Of a stretch of 60,000 bases of DNA, positions 24,590-36,678 are shown one piece after another. Position numbers and translations under genes: made by a program. The notes under the pieces are model-generated. The model saw only the letters and a list, made by a program, of their open reading frames with translations, ran no database searches and had not been told where the DNA came from. The DNA comes from Cryptomeria japonica (lineage: Eukaryota; Streptophyta; Pinopsida; Cupressales; Cupressaceae): positions 442,023,038-442,083,037 of the forward strand of contig NC_081413.1 of NCBI RefSeq assembly GCF_030272615.1, given 5' to 3'. Numbering within the stretch: the stretch's first letter is position 1; every line of letters starts with the position of its first letter.

Positions 24590-26310
24590 AATTCTAGTCC
24601 TTATGATTCTTCTTCTAGTGATGATTCTATTACATCTAAAAGAAAGCCTAATTTTTTTAAAAAAATTTTGTTTCAAGAAAGAAATGATTATATAGCTAGA
24701 ATGGATAAACTTAAGGCTAGAAGAGCCAATTATTGCAATTATGCTTTGATGTCTACTATTATGAATACAAATGATCCTCAATCTTTTGAGAAAGATAAAA
24801 TTCAACCTCATTGGGAAAATGCTATGTAAGAGGAATATGATACTTTAGTTGCTAATCAAACTTGGGATTTAGTTCCTTTACCTCCTAGTAAGAATCTTGT
24901 TTCTTGTAAATGGTTATATAAAACTAAATTTAATACAAATAATGAAGTTAGAAATTTTAAAGCTATATTAGTGGCTAGAGGCTTTTCTCAAGTGGAAGGC
25001 CTAGATTATAATAAAACCTTTTCTCCTGTAGCTAAAATGCCAACTATTAAACTAGTTCTTTCTTTATCTTCGACTATGCATTGGCCTCTTCATCAAATGG
25101 ATGTTAAAAGTTCTTTTCTAAATGGTTATTTGCATGAAGAAATTTATATAACTCAACCTCCTCATTTTGTTAAGGAAAGTAATGAACATTTAGTTTACAA
25201 ATTAAAGAAATCTATCTATGGATTGAAATAATCTCCTAGAGAATGGTCTCCTGAAATCAATACTTTCTCTCTTTCTCAATGTTTTATTAGAAACAAAAAT
25301 GATCCTAATTTATATATTACGCATAACGAAGATGATATTGTGATCATTATTTTATATGTAGATGATTTAATTCTAACTTCAAGTTCTAAAAATTTGATTT
25401 CTGAAGTTAAGTTTCAACTCAATCAAGAATTTCAAATGACTGATTTGGGACTATTACATTATTTTTTGGGTATACAAATTTGGCAACCACCTAATGGTAT
25501 ATTTATATCTCAAAGAAGGCTAAAGATATTTTAGATGAGTTTAAAATGAATGATTCTAATCATGTGTCTATTCCTTGTGAATTAGGCACTAAACTAATGA
25601 CTGATATGCAAACTCCTTTTGTTGATACTACTTTATATAGGCAACTAGTTCAAATTTTAAATTATTTAACTCTTACTAGGTTTGATATTTCTTATCGTCT
25701 TGGTTTAGTTTCTAGATTTATGTCTAAACCTCACCAAACTCATTTCAAAGTTGCAAGAAGAATCTTGAGATATGTTAAAGGTACTATTAATGCTGGTTAA
25801 TTTTATGATGCAAATTATGATTTTATTTTTAAAGGATATATTGATTCAGATCTAGGGGAGATCCCAATAATGGGAAATCTACTTGTGGATATTATTTCTT
25901 TGTTGGATTAGGTGCCATTTCTAGGAATATAAGGAAACATCATTCTACTTCTCTTGGTTCAACAAAAGTTGAATATAAAGGTTGTATTAATGCAACTAAA
26001 GAAGCTTTATGGTTAAGAAGATTGCTTTAATACTTGGGGATACCTCCACAAGATCCAACATCTTTGTATTGTAACAATCAAAGTGCCATTTCCTTAGAAA
26101 AGAATCCTATCTTTCATTCAAGTACCAAGCATATTTCTCTTTAACATCACTTTATTACAGAGCAAATTGAAGACAAGCAAGTTTCCCTTCTATATTGCAA
26201 AGGAGAAGATCAAGTTGCTGATATTCTCACCAAGCCACTTTGTAAATAAAAACTCCAAATTAATTGTAAAAATCTTGGCTTACAACCCATTGAAGGTTAG
26301 ATGTAAACTC
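24590..26310 (+). pseudogene. Ty1/copia pol relic: reverse transcriptase and RNase H
   Basis: The frame reads WENAM-EEYD, then NQTWDLVPLPPSKNLVSCKW, LVARGFSQVEGLDYNKTFSP, the YVDDL reverse-transcriptase box near 25355, and GLLHYFLGIQIW. The RNase H part gives GYIDSDL, KSTCGYYFFVGLGAIS and DQVADILTKPL. All are hallmark copia sequences in normal order. Stops occur after ENAM, YGLK and LRRLL, with a shift near 25855. Gag, protease and integrase are absent. A purine-rich tract and LTR follow. Confidence 0.95.
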
Positions 26311-26336
26311 ACCAAGTAAAACTTAATGAGGAGTAT

Positions 26337-26898
26337 TGTAATATTAATATTTACTTGGTAAAGGTTGATTATTTATTTGTATTATTTGTATTATGTTAGG
26401 AGATTCCTTTGGAATCCCTACATATTTTCCTTTCTTTTTGTGTGTAGGAAATAGTTGCGGAGTTGTACTTGGGAAATATAGAAGAGTCAATAGTGATGAA
26501 CAAGTTAGCTTTCAAAGACGGAAAATTTAGAGGATTAGAGCAGATCTTAGCTACTTGGTCAGAAAAATTAGGCCGAACTTCTGAGAATAGGTTCTAAACA
26601 TCTTATTTTGCCCAGATCTCAGTTGGTAGCTCCACGGGATATTTGTAGCTTACTATTTTTTTTAGATCACTTCAATCATCCCTCATTTTAACCTATTTCA
26701 CAAATACATTCCAAATTCAACTTAGAAAGGAGACTCCCTACACCACCAAAATTGGTAAATCTGATTAGTATTCTCAACCCCCGTTCTAATCAAATTGTGG
26801 CTAGCTCTATTGGATTTACCTCATTTCAACATATGGTTAATTTGGTTAGTTAGTGGTTTTACTTGTTGAAACCCTAATTCCAAATTTACACCATTACA
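26337..26898 (+). mobile_element. Probable 3' LTR of the copia pol relic
   Basis: TGTAATATTAATATTTACTT begins right after the short purine-rich AATGAGGAGTAT, where a copia 3' LTR is expected. The right end is less certain. CCATTACA at about 26891-26898 is a plausible CA end, but I cannot verify it without the other LTR. Confidence 0.55.
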
Positions 26899-27360
26899 TT
26901 TTGGTGAAATCGACTCCTTGCATGCTTATTTCTGATTTGTGGTCTCAAATATGATTTTTAGGCATTTGAAAAATAAATTTTGCACTCACAGATCATAATT
27001 ACATAAATTTAATGGTTAATTTAACAAAAACCCTAATTTATTTTGCTAATTTTGGCTTGTAGGTTGCATAATTTTCACTTATATTCTCAAATTTGATTTT
27101 AGGCATTTGTAATGTAATTTACTAAATCTGATTTGTTTTCTATTTCACATATGATTACATTTCTTTTTAATTATATTTATCACAATCATGTGTTGGATAA
27201 TGACATTTTTAATTTTATATTGCTTCTTTTCACTCATAGTACTCTTGCATATTGTATCTTTAGGGTTTCAAAGATATTTCCTACTTGCAAATCATATCTC
27301 AAATATTTTATCCATGTTATATGCTATTTTATGATGACATTTTTTAGAACATACATTATA
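26899..27360. other. AT-rich stretch, nothing recognised
   Basis: About 460 bp is rich in T and A. An open frame begins at 27133 but shows no domain in its first part. TTTTGGTGAAATCGAC just after the presumed LTR only faintly resembles a primer-binding site. Confidence 0.4.
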
Positions 27361-29400
27361 TGTGTAGATCAAATAAAGGCTTTTGTAGATAATCATAATC
27401 CTAGAGATGACACTAATAAAGCTAATACTTGTACCTCCCCTAGGGAATATAATGTGAATGAAGAGATTCAATACTCCTATCAATGATTTCTCTAATGGAG
27501 AATAAGAATTTAAGAGAAACGTGACACCATCCTCTTCTCATAGGCATACTCTAGTGCAAGGGGGGAAAGATCAAGATGTTCGTTAATCAATCTCTCTAGA
27601 TCCTTCTTATTCTGCTAGATCTTATCTTAACCATCAAAATATTTGTAGGAAAGATGATGTTATTGTTGGATATTGTTGAGAAGTTTTCTAGAATGATGTG
27701 TTGTCATTGATGTCAACATATTCTTTTGTGTATTCCAGTGTTGTAGTCAAATTGGATGAGTTGGTTTGGCCAGTGTGTTACAAATGCATTCTTGCAGAAT
27801 TAAAGGGTTTTGACATAAGTATCTCTAGTTGATTCAGTGGAAGTTTCAGTGGTCCGCATGGTGATTTGATCAAGTTATGTCTAGTTTTTCAGTTGTTTCT
27901 ATTGATCGGTGTTATGGGTTATGCTCCACATTTCTCCAGAAATGCAATGTCTTTATTTACAGATTTGGCAGAGTGTTTGGGACATTCATATGTGCCCTCA
28001 ATTTATATGGTTTATGATTTGGAATTCCACAAGTGAAGCTTTCAGTTTGATAATCAGTTTAGTTGGTGTTCTTGAGGTTCAGTATAATGTTGATGAAGAT
28101 TCTAGTAAGTGGTGATATTGCGGTTGTTTCTATGGTAATTCATGATGCTTGTGGATGTTTCTAGATTATGTTATATTCGTGTTGATGGTCTGCATTGATT
28201 GTTGTGCGCTTTATTGATGATCTTGTTGATCCGGTGGTGTTATTCATGTTATGCAACATTCATGATGATTGTAGCATGTTGTAGATGATCGTGACGTAAT
28301 TCTTGGAGGTGTTTATTGTTTACGGGATTGATTTGGGTCTAGACCATGTCTTAGCTGACATTGTTTTAGTTCACATGCATTGTTGTAGCATGTGAGGTTA
28401 TTGCTTTGTAATTTGTGTTGAGGGTTGAGCCGACCTTGAAATATAGGTTGATGAATTGTATAAATAAATGTAATAATCATGGGAGAGATGTATCTACATG
28501 TGGGAACAATGATTTGATCCTTCAGTAGCAGAGGAGAAGTAAGAAGTGTGAAGAAGTGCAAAAGAGTAGAGTTTGTGTATGTGCTTAACTGAAACTATAA
28601 CCAAGCATGTGGAGATGCTATTTCATCAATTTATGATCCTCCAGATGTAATCCAAATGTTTTTGTAAGGCAATGAGCCTTCCCAAGGGTTGTAGCCCTTC
28701 TTGTTTTGTGATTTGAGTAGTGATCTCTAGGCAGTGTGCCTTAATGCATATGCATTCCCCATTGTAATATTTCGCTTACTCCTAATAGGGTATTATCTCA
28801 TTGTGGGTAGGTTCCCACCGTGGTTTTTCCCTTAAATGGATTTTTCATGTCAAAAATATCAATGATGTGTGTTATTGATGTGGTGTTGATTTGTGCTTTC
28901 ATTGTTAATTATCATATCCAAATTTAAGTTTGAGTTGTGTAGAGTTTGTGACCAAACTAATTCACCCCCCCTCCTCCCCCCCACTCCCAGTTCGCTACAT
29001 TGTTGCCAACAATTATGCATTTTATTCATGACCTATCTCCTCATATAACATTAAGCAAAGATGGAGCCTTGGATGATCAGTGGATGATAAGGACCTTCCA
29101 TCCCAACCTATCAAAGAGGATACAGATAATGATGGTAGAAAGGAGAAACTTCCTACAAAGGATATTCCTTCTTCATATAATGTATGTTCATATAATGATT
29201 GTCCCGATTTTGAAAAGAGAATACCAAATCTCATTGATAATGGTACTATAGAAATCACAGAGGACACTCCTTATATCTAACCTTGTCCTACATCTCAAGA
29301 GACAAGACCAAATCCTATTGATGATCAAGAGAAATTATCTACAATGTTTTAGAGATTGAAGTATGATATGAATGTTGTTTTTTACTTAATTAGACTTAAT
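27361..29400 (+). pseudogene. Unknown coding relic split by a solo LTR
   Basis: Polar, low-complexity coding-like sequence runs from VDNHNPRDDTNKANTCTSPR through RHTLVQGGKDQDV and YLNHQNICRKDD up to 27663. It resumes after the LTR as MHFIHDLSPHITLSKDGALD and DKDLPSQPIKEDTDNDGRKE, and ends after EDTPYI at about 29280, with weaker coding signal beyond. Removing the LTR and one target copy joins the two sides in frame. A shift near 29085 and several stops show decay. I do not recognise the protein. A retroelement-encoded product is likely from context. Confidence 0.45.
27664..29011 (+). mobile_element. Solo LTR (about 1.35 kb) of a copia-type element
   Basis: It begins TGTTGGATATTG and ends GTTGCCAACA, with CCCACCGTGGTTTTTCCC and a C-rich ATTCACCCCCCCTCC block near the end, as in the other copia-type LTRs here. 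Flanks GTTAT (27659-27663) and ATTAT (29012-29016) form a target duplication with one change. Orientation is inferred from the position of the C-rich block. Confidence 0.82.
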
Positions 29401-31391
29401 TACAATTATAAGAATAAAGAAGGTGATAACTATTATTTTTTTCATTGGTTATTCTCGTTCTCTTGGAAATTATAAAGCCTTTAAAATATTTGTTCAAAAC
29501 CAATATGATCGAGCTTGCATATCTCTTACAACTGATCTTGCACTTTTCCTTGGTGAAGAGGTAGTGCCTTAGCACTCAATTCATCTTATCATGTTGCTCC
29601 TCACCCTATGCCACTAGTAGTTAACTTCATTTGGGACTCTGTCATGAGTGACGATACTTTTTCAATAACAATCATCATGGGGCAGTAACATAATTCTTCC
29701 TTGTTTCCTTCCTTGATGGGAAAGGATGGTATATTTAACTCAATTCTCTTTATCATTTTCAAACATTACCTCTTCTTTAGAGTTGCATTTTTCATAACAT
29801 GATGTCCTTTCTTGCATAGAATTATCCTTCATGTCAGTACATGTGTGTTCCTTGGGTTGGACCTATTCCTTGCTTGAAATGATATGTATCTTATGAATAA
29901 ATATCTCCTTAGAGGTTGTGTAATCCTTCTCATTGTCCTTATGCTTGTGGGGCATTGATCTTTCCTACCCTGTCTAAGGATCCACTTTTCCTTTGTTGTA
30001 TGGTGTTTTCTTATGATACATTGTCATTCCTTGTATGAAGTTGTTTGTTTGCTAAATTTTTTTCTCTTATGTAAGAGGTGTATATCCTCGACTACAATGT
30101 CTTCTACACTTTGACATGCACATCTATTATAAATAAACCCCTCACTTAGGGTCAAAAGTATGTCATCCTTCATCAAGAATCCCTTTCACCTAGCAATGGG
30201 AGGAAGGTATGTATTCTTGTTCTCCTTCCTCTCTTTTGGTTGATGATGTTGTTTTTGTTCAAGAAACTCCTCTTGGAGGTAGATGTATTTTGGGCAATGA
30301 TCTCTTCTCCTCCAAGGATTCCCTTTACACTTGTTGCAAGATATCTCTTTTTCAACTATCTTTTCCATGCTTATAAGAATAATGCCTTTTTAGCTTGGAT
30401 TTATGAACATTGTTTCCTAAAAGTATATCTCCTTTTTGTTAGTGTTTATCCTTGTTTCTAGCTTCCTTAAGACATCAACATAGGGATATGCTGGCATCTT
30501 AATGGGGGCATTGCATATTGCCCTCTTTTTTACTATATTGTACTACATTTTGCATGTCTTACATGGGGCATTCATTCTTGAAACCAGAAAAACAAAGTCT
30601 TCCATGTGATGCTTCATGCGCAAAACCAGACACAACATTTTTATATATGTCTTATACGAGGTACACATTCTTGAAACCAAACAAAAATGTGATGGTGGAA
30701 AATATTAGGGTTTCCATAACTAGATGTATAAAAACTACTAATATTTAGACATAGGGACAACCACATTAAAAGAGACGTGAACCTAATAGATCTAGCCATA
30801 AATAAAAAAGGACAGGGATGAGAATTATTATTAGATTCACTTTGGGGAAAGATCCTCTTTTAAATTGAATTGTGAAAATGCTGAAATTAGGGTAAATATG
30901 CTAGAATTGAAGTGAAAATGCATGAACAGTGAGCTACAATCATCAAATTGAGCCACAAACCTAGATTTGAGCAATATAAGAGTGTTAGAAGATGTCCTTA
31001 GAAGGAGATTTTGAAATATTATAACTAGAATGCCCATCGCTCTGGTCCTTCACACTTTTTGTTGTCTAAAGGGGAACTTGTTCATCTCTGTAAATAAAGC
31101 CAATTCTAAAGATTGCAGCTTTGCACCTATTTCTACATACACTAGAGAAGGGAAATAGGTTGGGAATAGGGGTTTGCCTTAGGTCAAACCTTGATTTTGG
31201 AATTAAGCATGAAATAGAAATGAAATGTAATTGAAATGCAGCAATAAAAATGATCTCCTTTTGAGGGAAATGTTGAATAATGTTTGAAACACTAATGATA
31301 TACCTTTTAATGGAGTTTTGTTTGTCTCCACAAGGAATTAGGGTTCTATTAATTATTCATAAACATAGAACATGAATTACAACTTCAATGC
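29401..31391. other. Region without a recognised gene; right part probably gypsy LTR
   Basis: 29.4-30.7 kb holds only short, stop-broken frames and shows no domain. GGGCATTCATTCTTGAAACC and a variant GTACACATTCTTGAAACC recur near 30570 and 30665. From roughly 30.7 kb to 31391 the minus strand reads like the downstream part of the gypsy LTR whose start is at 51648, the giant element lying between. The left end of that LTR is not determined. Confidence 0.4.
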
Positions 31392-31395
31392 TTGA
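31392..31395. repeat. TTGA target duplication, left of giant element
   Basis: TTGA directly precedes GGGTAAG; its partner is at 51201-51204. Four bases is short, so it supports the boundary but does not prove it. Confidence 0.6.
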
Positions 31396-31444
31396 GGGTA
31401 AGTGCACCAACATGGTGAACAAAAAGGGGGGTATCAGTGGCCAC
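31396..31444. repeat. Left terminal inverted repeat of giant element
   Basis: The first 25 bases match the right end with one mismatch. After a 10-base gap both carry the palindrome GTGGCCAC (31437-31444). Confidence 0.75.
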
Positions 31445-32260
31445 TTTTTTTTTTTTTTCCTGAAAACAGGTAAACCTGAACTTCAAAGAGATATTTGAAG
31501 GTCATGCACTCAAAACTAGGAGTTGAGAAAAGAATATGAATTGTAGTACTCCAAATCTTGTATCTAAACCACTAAATTGTTTTAAAATTGGATAAGAATA
31601 ACAGGGTCAAACCTTTCACGCACGAAAAACAGTTCTTGATTTTTTCAGGAAAAACATAACATAGCTATTTTCATGCGCTGCACAAAATATATAGTTATAT
31701 TTAGTAGTTTGCAAAACCCTTTGGTAGGATGATAGGTAAGAGTGAGATATAGAAGTTGTTTATTTTTTAATAATTTTCTGTTGAGTATTTTTTTTTATGA
31801 TTTTTTGAAGTGACTGCATCCTAAAAATTTGGTACCTGTTCATGCGCTAGGCATAACTTGCATCAAAATAATAAAAAACACAAACATTTTTTAAAAAAGT
31901 GTATATAATCTAGTGTAGAACAACAATATGTAATTTATTTTGAATTTGGTCAAGTATATCAAAAGTTATTCAAAAAATGGTAGACATATGTTTGTGAGGA
32001 CTGTCAAGGCATTGATAAAGAAAATTAAAGTTTACTATGCTAATGTTGTCCAAAAATAGAAAAAATTATGTGGTCTGAAAATTGAGAAGATGTTTGAGAT
32101 TATGGTGGTAATTTTAGAGATACCCACTTGATCATTTGTAAACCTGATGATGACCAAGTTGAGAAATCATGTTGGACGATGACAAATGTGTAAAGGGACA
32201 AAAATGGGGGGAAAAGGGCTTGCAAGCCTTAGGGTCATTTTCCAACCCTCTTACCAAGCC

Positions 32261-32430
32261 AAAACCCATATGGGTTTTGAAAAGAAAAAAGTACTATTCA
32301 CGGTTCTAAATAACCTGTACGGGTTATGTAAAACTAAAACCATTATTTTGTGTTTCACAAAACCCATACGGGTTATGTAGAACTAAAACCATTATTTTAT
32401 GTTTCACAAAACCCATACGGGTTATGAAGA
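32261..32430. repeat. Left subterminal palindromic repeats (AACCCRTAYGGGTT)
   Basis: AAAACCCATATGGGTTTT at 32261-32278 is a perfect palindrome. Variants follow at 32311, 32361 and 32410, the last two in a repeat of about 50 bp. Similar motifs lie at 34.1-34.3 kb and at 51.0-51.13 kb. They could bind the element's own protein, as subterminal repeats do in CACTA elements. Confidence 0.8.
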
Positions 32431-32659
32431 CATAATAATGTATGCTTGTAAACTTAGCATTTACTACACATATGTATAGACATACATATATAATATGTGT
32501 TTATGTATGTATATATGCATATCTATAGTTATATATACATATATTTATATAGATATATGTATATATGTTTGTATACATGCATGTATCTCTTCTTTTCCTA
32601 TCTCTCTCATCTTCCTTCCCCCATCACCGTCTCTATCTATTCTAAGCCCTAATTATCCT

Positions 32660-32771
32660 CCTTGAGTTCTATCTCATCTCTCTCCCCTTCACACTTCTCT
32701 CTCTATCAATTCTCTCACTCTTTTCTCCTTCTCGTTCTTTCTCTACCTCATGTCTCTCACCCTCTCCTTCT

Positions 32772-32836
<65 letters not shown>

Positions 32837-33189
32837 TATCCCCTATTCTCTCTCTTACCCCCTCTCTCTCTCTCCCTCTCCTTTTCCCAAACTCCCTCTC
32901 TACCCCTCTCCTTTTCCCAATCTACCTCTCTCTCCCTCTCCCCCTCTCCTTTTCCTAATATCCTTCTCTTTGCCTCTCCATCCATACCCCTCTCCTTATC
33001 CTACTCTCTCTCCTACTCTCTCTATCTCTCTCCCCTTATCCTTTTCTCTCCCTCTCTTCCTATCCCATTTTCTTCTCTCTCTCTCTCTCCTTTTCCCAAT
33101 CTCCCTCTCTCTCACTCTCCCTCTCCCCCTCTCCTTTTCCTAATCTCACTCTCTCACTCTCTCCATCCATCCTCCTCTCCTTATCCTAC

Positions 33190-33247
<58 letters not shown>

Positions 33248-33582
33248 TATCCTATTCTCTCCCTCTCTTCCTATCAGGCTATTCTCTCTCTTACCCCCTC
33301 TCCTCCCCCCCTCTCTCTCTCTCCCTCTCCCCCTCCCTTTCCCAATCTCCCTCTCCCCCTCTCCCTCTCCCTCTCCCCCTCTCCTTTTCCTAATCTCCCT
33401 CTCTCTCCCTCTCCATCCATCCCCCTCTCCTTATCCTACTCTCTCTCTCTCTCTCTCTCCCTCTCCTTTTACCAATCTCCCTCTCTCTCCCTCTCCCCCT
33501 CTCATTTTCCCAATCTCCATCTCTCTCCCTCTCCCCCTCTCCTTTTCCTAATCTCCATCTCTCTCCCTCTCCATCCATCCCC

Positions 33583-33635
<53 letters not shown>

Positions 33636-33902
33636 TTTCCTAATATCCCTCTATCTCCCTCCCCCCTCTCCTTTTTCCAATATCTCTCTCTCTCCCTCTC
33701 ACTCTCCCCCTCTCCTTTTTCTAATCTCCCTCTCTCTCCCTCTCCATCCATCCCCCTCTCCTTCTCTCTGTCTTTATGTGTGTGTGTGTCTCTCTCTCTC
33801 CCTCTCTCTCCCTCTCCCCCTCTCATTTTCCCAATCTCTCTCTCTCCCTCTCCCTCTCATCCTTTCCTTTTCCTAATCTCCCTCTCTCTCCCTCTCCATC
33901 CA

Positions 33903-33959
<57 letters not shown>

Positions 33960-34043
33960 TTTCCTAATATCCCTCTCTTTCCCTCTCCCCCAATCCTTTT
34001 TCCAATCTCTCCCTCTCCCTCTCCCTCTCTCCCTCTCCATCCA

Positions 34044-34085
<42 letters not shown>
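32660..34085. repeat. Giant (CT)n tract with interspersed minisatellite
   Basis: About 1.4 kb of CT runs on the + strand alternates with blocks such as CCTTTTCCTAATCTCCCTCT and CTCCATCCATCCCCCTCTCC, which recur several times. The long Ser-Leu frames are products of the repeat and not genes. Confidence 0.97.
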
Positions 34086-34086
<1 letters not shown>

Positions 34087-34103
34087 CTTCCTATTTGGTT
34101 CCC

Positions 34104-34275
34104 AGTTCTACATAACTCGTATGGGTTATGTAGAACTAATGCCAAAACTTCTAGTTCTACATAACCCATATGGGTTATGTAGAACTAAGGCGAAAACTTG
34201 TAGTTCTACATAACCCGTACGACAATTGTGAATGTTCACATTAAAGGTTTCCATAACCCGTATGGGTTATGGGAA
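34104..34275. repeat. Second cluster of palindromic repeats, about 49-bp period
   Basis: Three copies start near 34104, 34153 and 34201, and a shorter one lies near 34253. The second gives a perfect 36-bp palindrome at 34152-34187 centred on CCCATATGGG. The core is the one seen near both ends of the giant element. Confidence 0.9.
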
Positions 34276-34650
34276 AATATTAATATATTTTAGTCCCAAT
34301 GGCCTAAAAACTAGCATTGCAAGTTGTTTGAAGGCTCAACAGCTTTTGCACATGATTTTCTGGGACAGTAACAGTTAGGTTTTCATATTTTTTTGTCACT
34401 TTTTCTTTGAAATGATTGATTTATCTCATATATTGGATTGTTTTTGAAGTTATTTTATCATTGTTACTTTATATTATAACAAAATGATGATCATTTGTTG
34501 TTTTTTCTGCTTTGATCATGATTGATTTGTCTTGTATTTTGGTTTTTTTTGAAGTTATTTTATTATTGTTACTTTAGATTATAACAAAATGATGATCATT
34601 TGTGTTTTTTTTGCTATTTGGTTGTGGATTGTCATCATGATGTTATGTGT

Positions 34651-36676
34651 AGGACAATGGGAAAGAAAAAGAGAGGAAAAAATGAACAAAGAGAGGCAAC
34701 AAAGGAAAGACAAAGGGAGTGTATGAGGAGATTATGTGAAGGTACACCATTTAATGCAACTAATGAAAGTGATGAACATTCAACAATTGAAATTGATATG
34801 ATGAAGGCACCAAATCAAAATGATCAATATACACCAATTAAAATGCATATGATGAATGCACCTAATGAATGCAATGAACATATACACCATTTGAAAATGA
34901 TTCAGTGAATTCACATGTTAATGAAACTGAAGAAGATATACCATCTGAATTTGATGTGATCAATGCACATAATGCACCTAATGAAAACATAGAGCATGCA
35001 GCAATCTTAACACCTCTTAGAATAATTCGTAGAAAACCAAAGTTCCTAATAGATATTGATGAAAATATTGTGAAGCCAAAGCATGATAAATTTTTTGAAA
35101 GAACTTGTAGAAAATGGTTAGAAGAATTTGGAATAACTATTTTGAAAACTTAAATCAAAGTGGAAGATGCCAATTAGTTGTTGAAATGATTAAAAATTTG
35201 AAATTTAGAGAGATGTCTAAAAATTTTAGGGTTAAGAACATCCGAAAATAATAGTGAAAGAACCATTGTGATAAATCTTTTTGATGCATACCAAACCATT
35301 GGTTCAAAATCACACACTAAAGATGCTAATGTTACTTGTCATGTCCTCACATCAACTATAATGGGAAATGAAATGAAAAAATCTCATTTAATAAGAAAAG
35401 CAAGCAAGTCATTAAGGATAAGTAGAATCACATTACACTATGCCTTAGAGAGGCGAGAGAAAATCGAGGATCCTAACAATAATTCTCTTTGGGCATTCTA
35501 GGGTAGACTCCTGCGCAAGGACAAGGTTGTTGTTGATGCACTAAGAATGTTAATTGAGAAATATCAGCATGACAACACAAGGGTTTCACCCAACAAAAGA
35601 GATGTTGTTAGAAGGTGAATTGGAATTAGTAATCGTGAGCCACATCCAAAACACTATTTAGATACAACTCAAACACAATTTTATGAAAGGTTTCTTCAAA
35701 GCTTTCCTCTAATTAAAATTAGTCTAAGATTTTTTGATATGACAAAACCATTTTATGTTAAGATTAATCATGCATGTACTACATGTTGTTGTAGGGTCCA
35801 TGTTGAATTTTCCATGCATTATGATATTTATCGCTATATATGTTGTACTTTTCACACTAAAAATGTTTTGCAAGAATGTGGTCTACAAGCACCTCTTAAG
35901 TCACCGAGAGAATTTATTTCAAGTGTACTATGTAGACGAGATAATAGGTGCATTTACTATAAGATGATGTGTTTAAGAGGTTTTTGTCTTGCATGTGACA
36001 GTTTGCAATAGTTGCATAGATGCCTACATCTGGATAGAACACATGAAATTGGTAAGGAACTAGTTTCTATTGGAAAATACAAGTCAGTCACAAATGGCGT
36101 TAAAGATGGAAAATAATTAAAGAGGTGTGAGTTAGTGAAAAGGGATATATGCATAGCTGATTTTATGAAGATGTTTGAAGAAAAACTAGTGTTTGAGTAC
36201 ATAGGTCACACACACAGAGCTAGGTGGTTAGATGAGAAATTCAAGTTGTGTAAGGAAACTTTCCCCCTCAACACTATTGTGTCTATCATTGATTTTTATG
36301 AGAATGATACACTAAATCCACAAAATGAAGTACAATCTATATATTACCACTGTACACAAATTATAATTTTTGTACACATAGCATTCATGCATGCACATGA
36401 TAGCACTAAGGAGGACATAAAGGTTATAAGAGAATATCACTTCTATATCACAAATGATCATATTTTAAGGGAAGGAGATATAAGATACAACAAACACTTA
36501 ATATGGTCCGACAATTGCACTGCACAATTCAAGAATGCAACGATGTTCTATTGGTTGACTAGGATGCATGTGACAAGTGTGCAAATTTTTTGGAATTTTA
36601 TTGACGTAGGGCATGGAAAGGGAGAGCATGATGGTGCAGGAGCATGTGTGAAAAGAGCTCTTACCAGAGAGCTCTT
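34651..36676 (+). pseudogene. Transposase-like gene, copy 2, of the giant element
   Basis: The start at 34651 gives MGKKKRGKNEQREATKERQR, a basic N-terminus, followed by acidic repeats containing MMKAPN/MMNAPN. Further on are FERTCRKWLEEFGI, TKPFYVKINHACTTCCCRVH (cysteine-rich, likely zinc-binding), KMMCLRGFCLACD, the long open frame 36135-36689 with SIIDFYENDTLNPQNEVQSI, HLIWSDNCTAQFKNATMFYW, and VGHGKGEHDGAGACVKRAL. I read D of IIDF, D of WSDN and E/D of GEHDG as a possible DDE/D triad. All three are kept here. Shifts near 34880 and 35200 and stops near 35500, 35620, 36010 and 36115 interrupt it. The 3' exons seen in copy 1 are missing, replaced by the 359-bp tandem repeat. The superfamily cannot be fixed by eye. 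Confidence 0.7.
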
Positions 36677-36678
36677 AC
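36654..36678. repeat. 11-bp direct repeat at the gene/satellite junction
   Basis: AGAGCTCTTAC occurs at 36654-36664 and again at 36668-36678, exactly where the transposase exon passes into the tandem array. Confidence 0.85.

Noticed and set aside
26899-26915. TTTTGGTGAAATCGAC as a primer-binding site of another LTR element
   Set aside because: The match to the tRNA-Met site is too weak and no gag follows.
32750-33643. Long open frame of Ser-Leu repeats (about 297 codons), the longest in the window
   Set aside because: It is a direct translation of the CT microsatellite and has no domain or start context.
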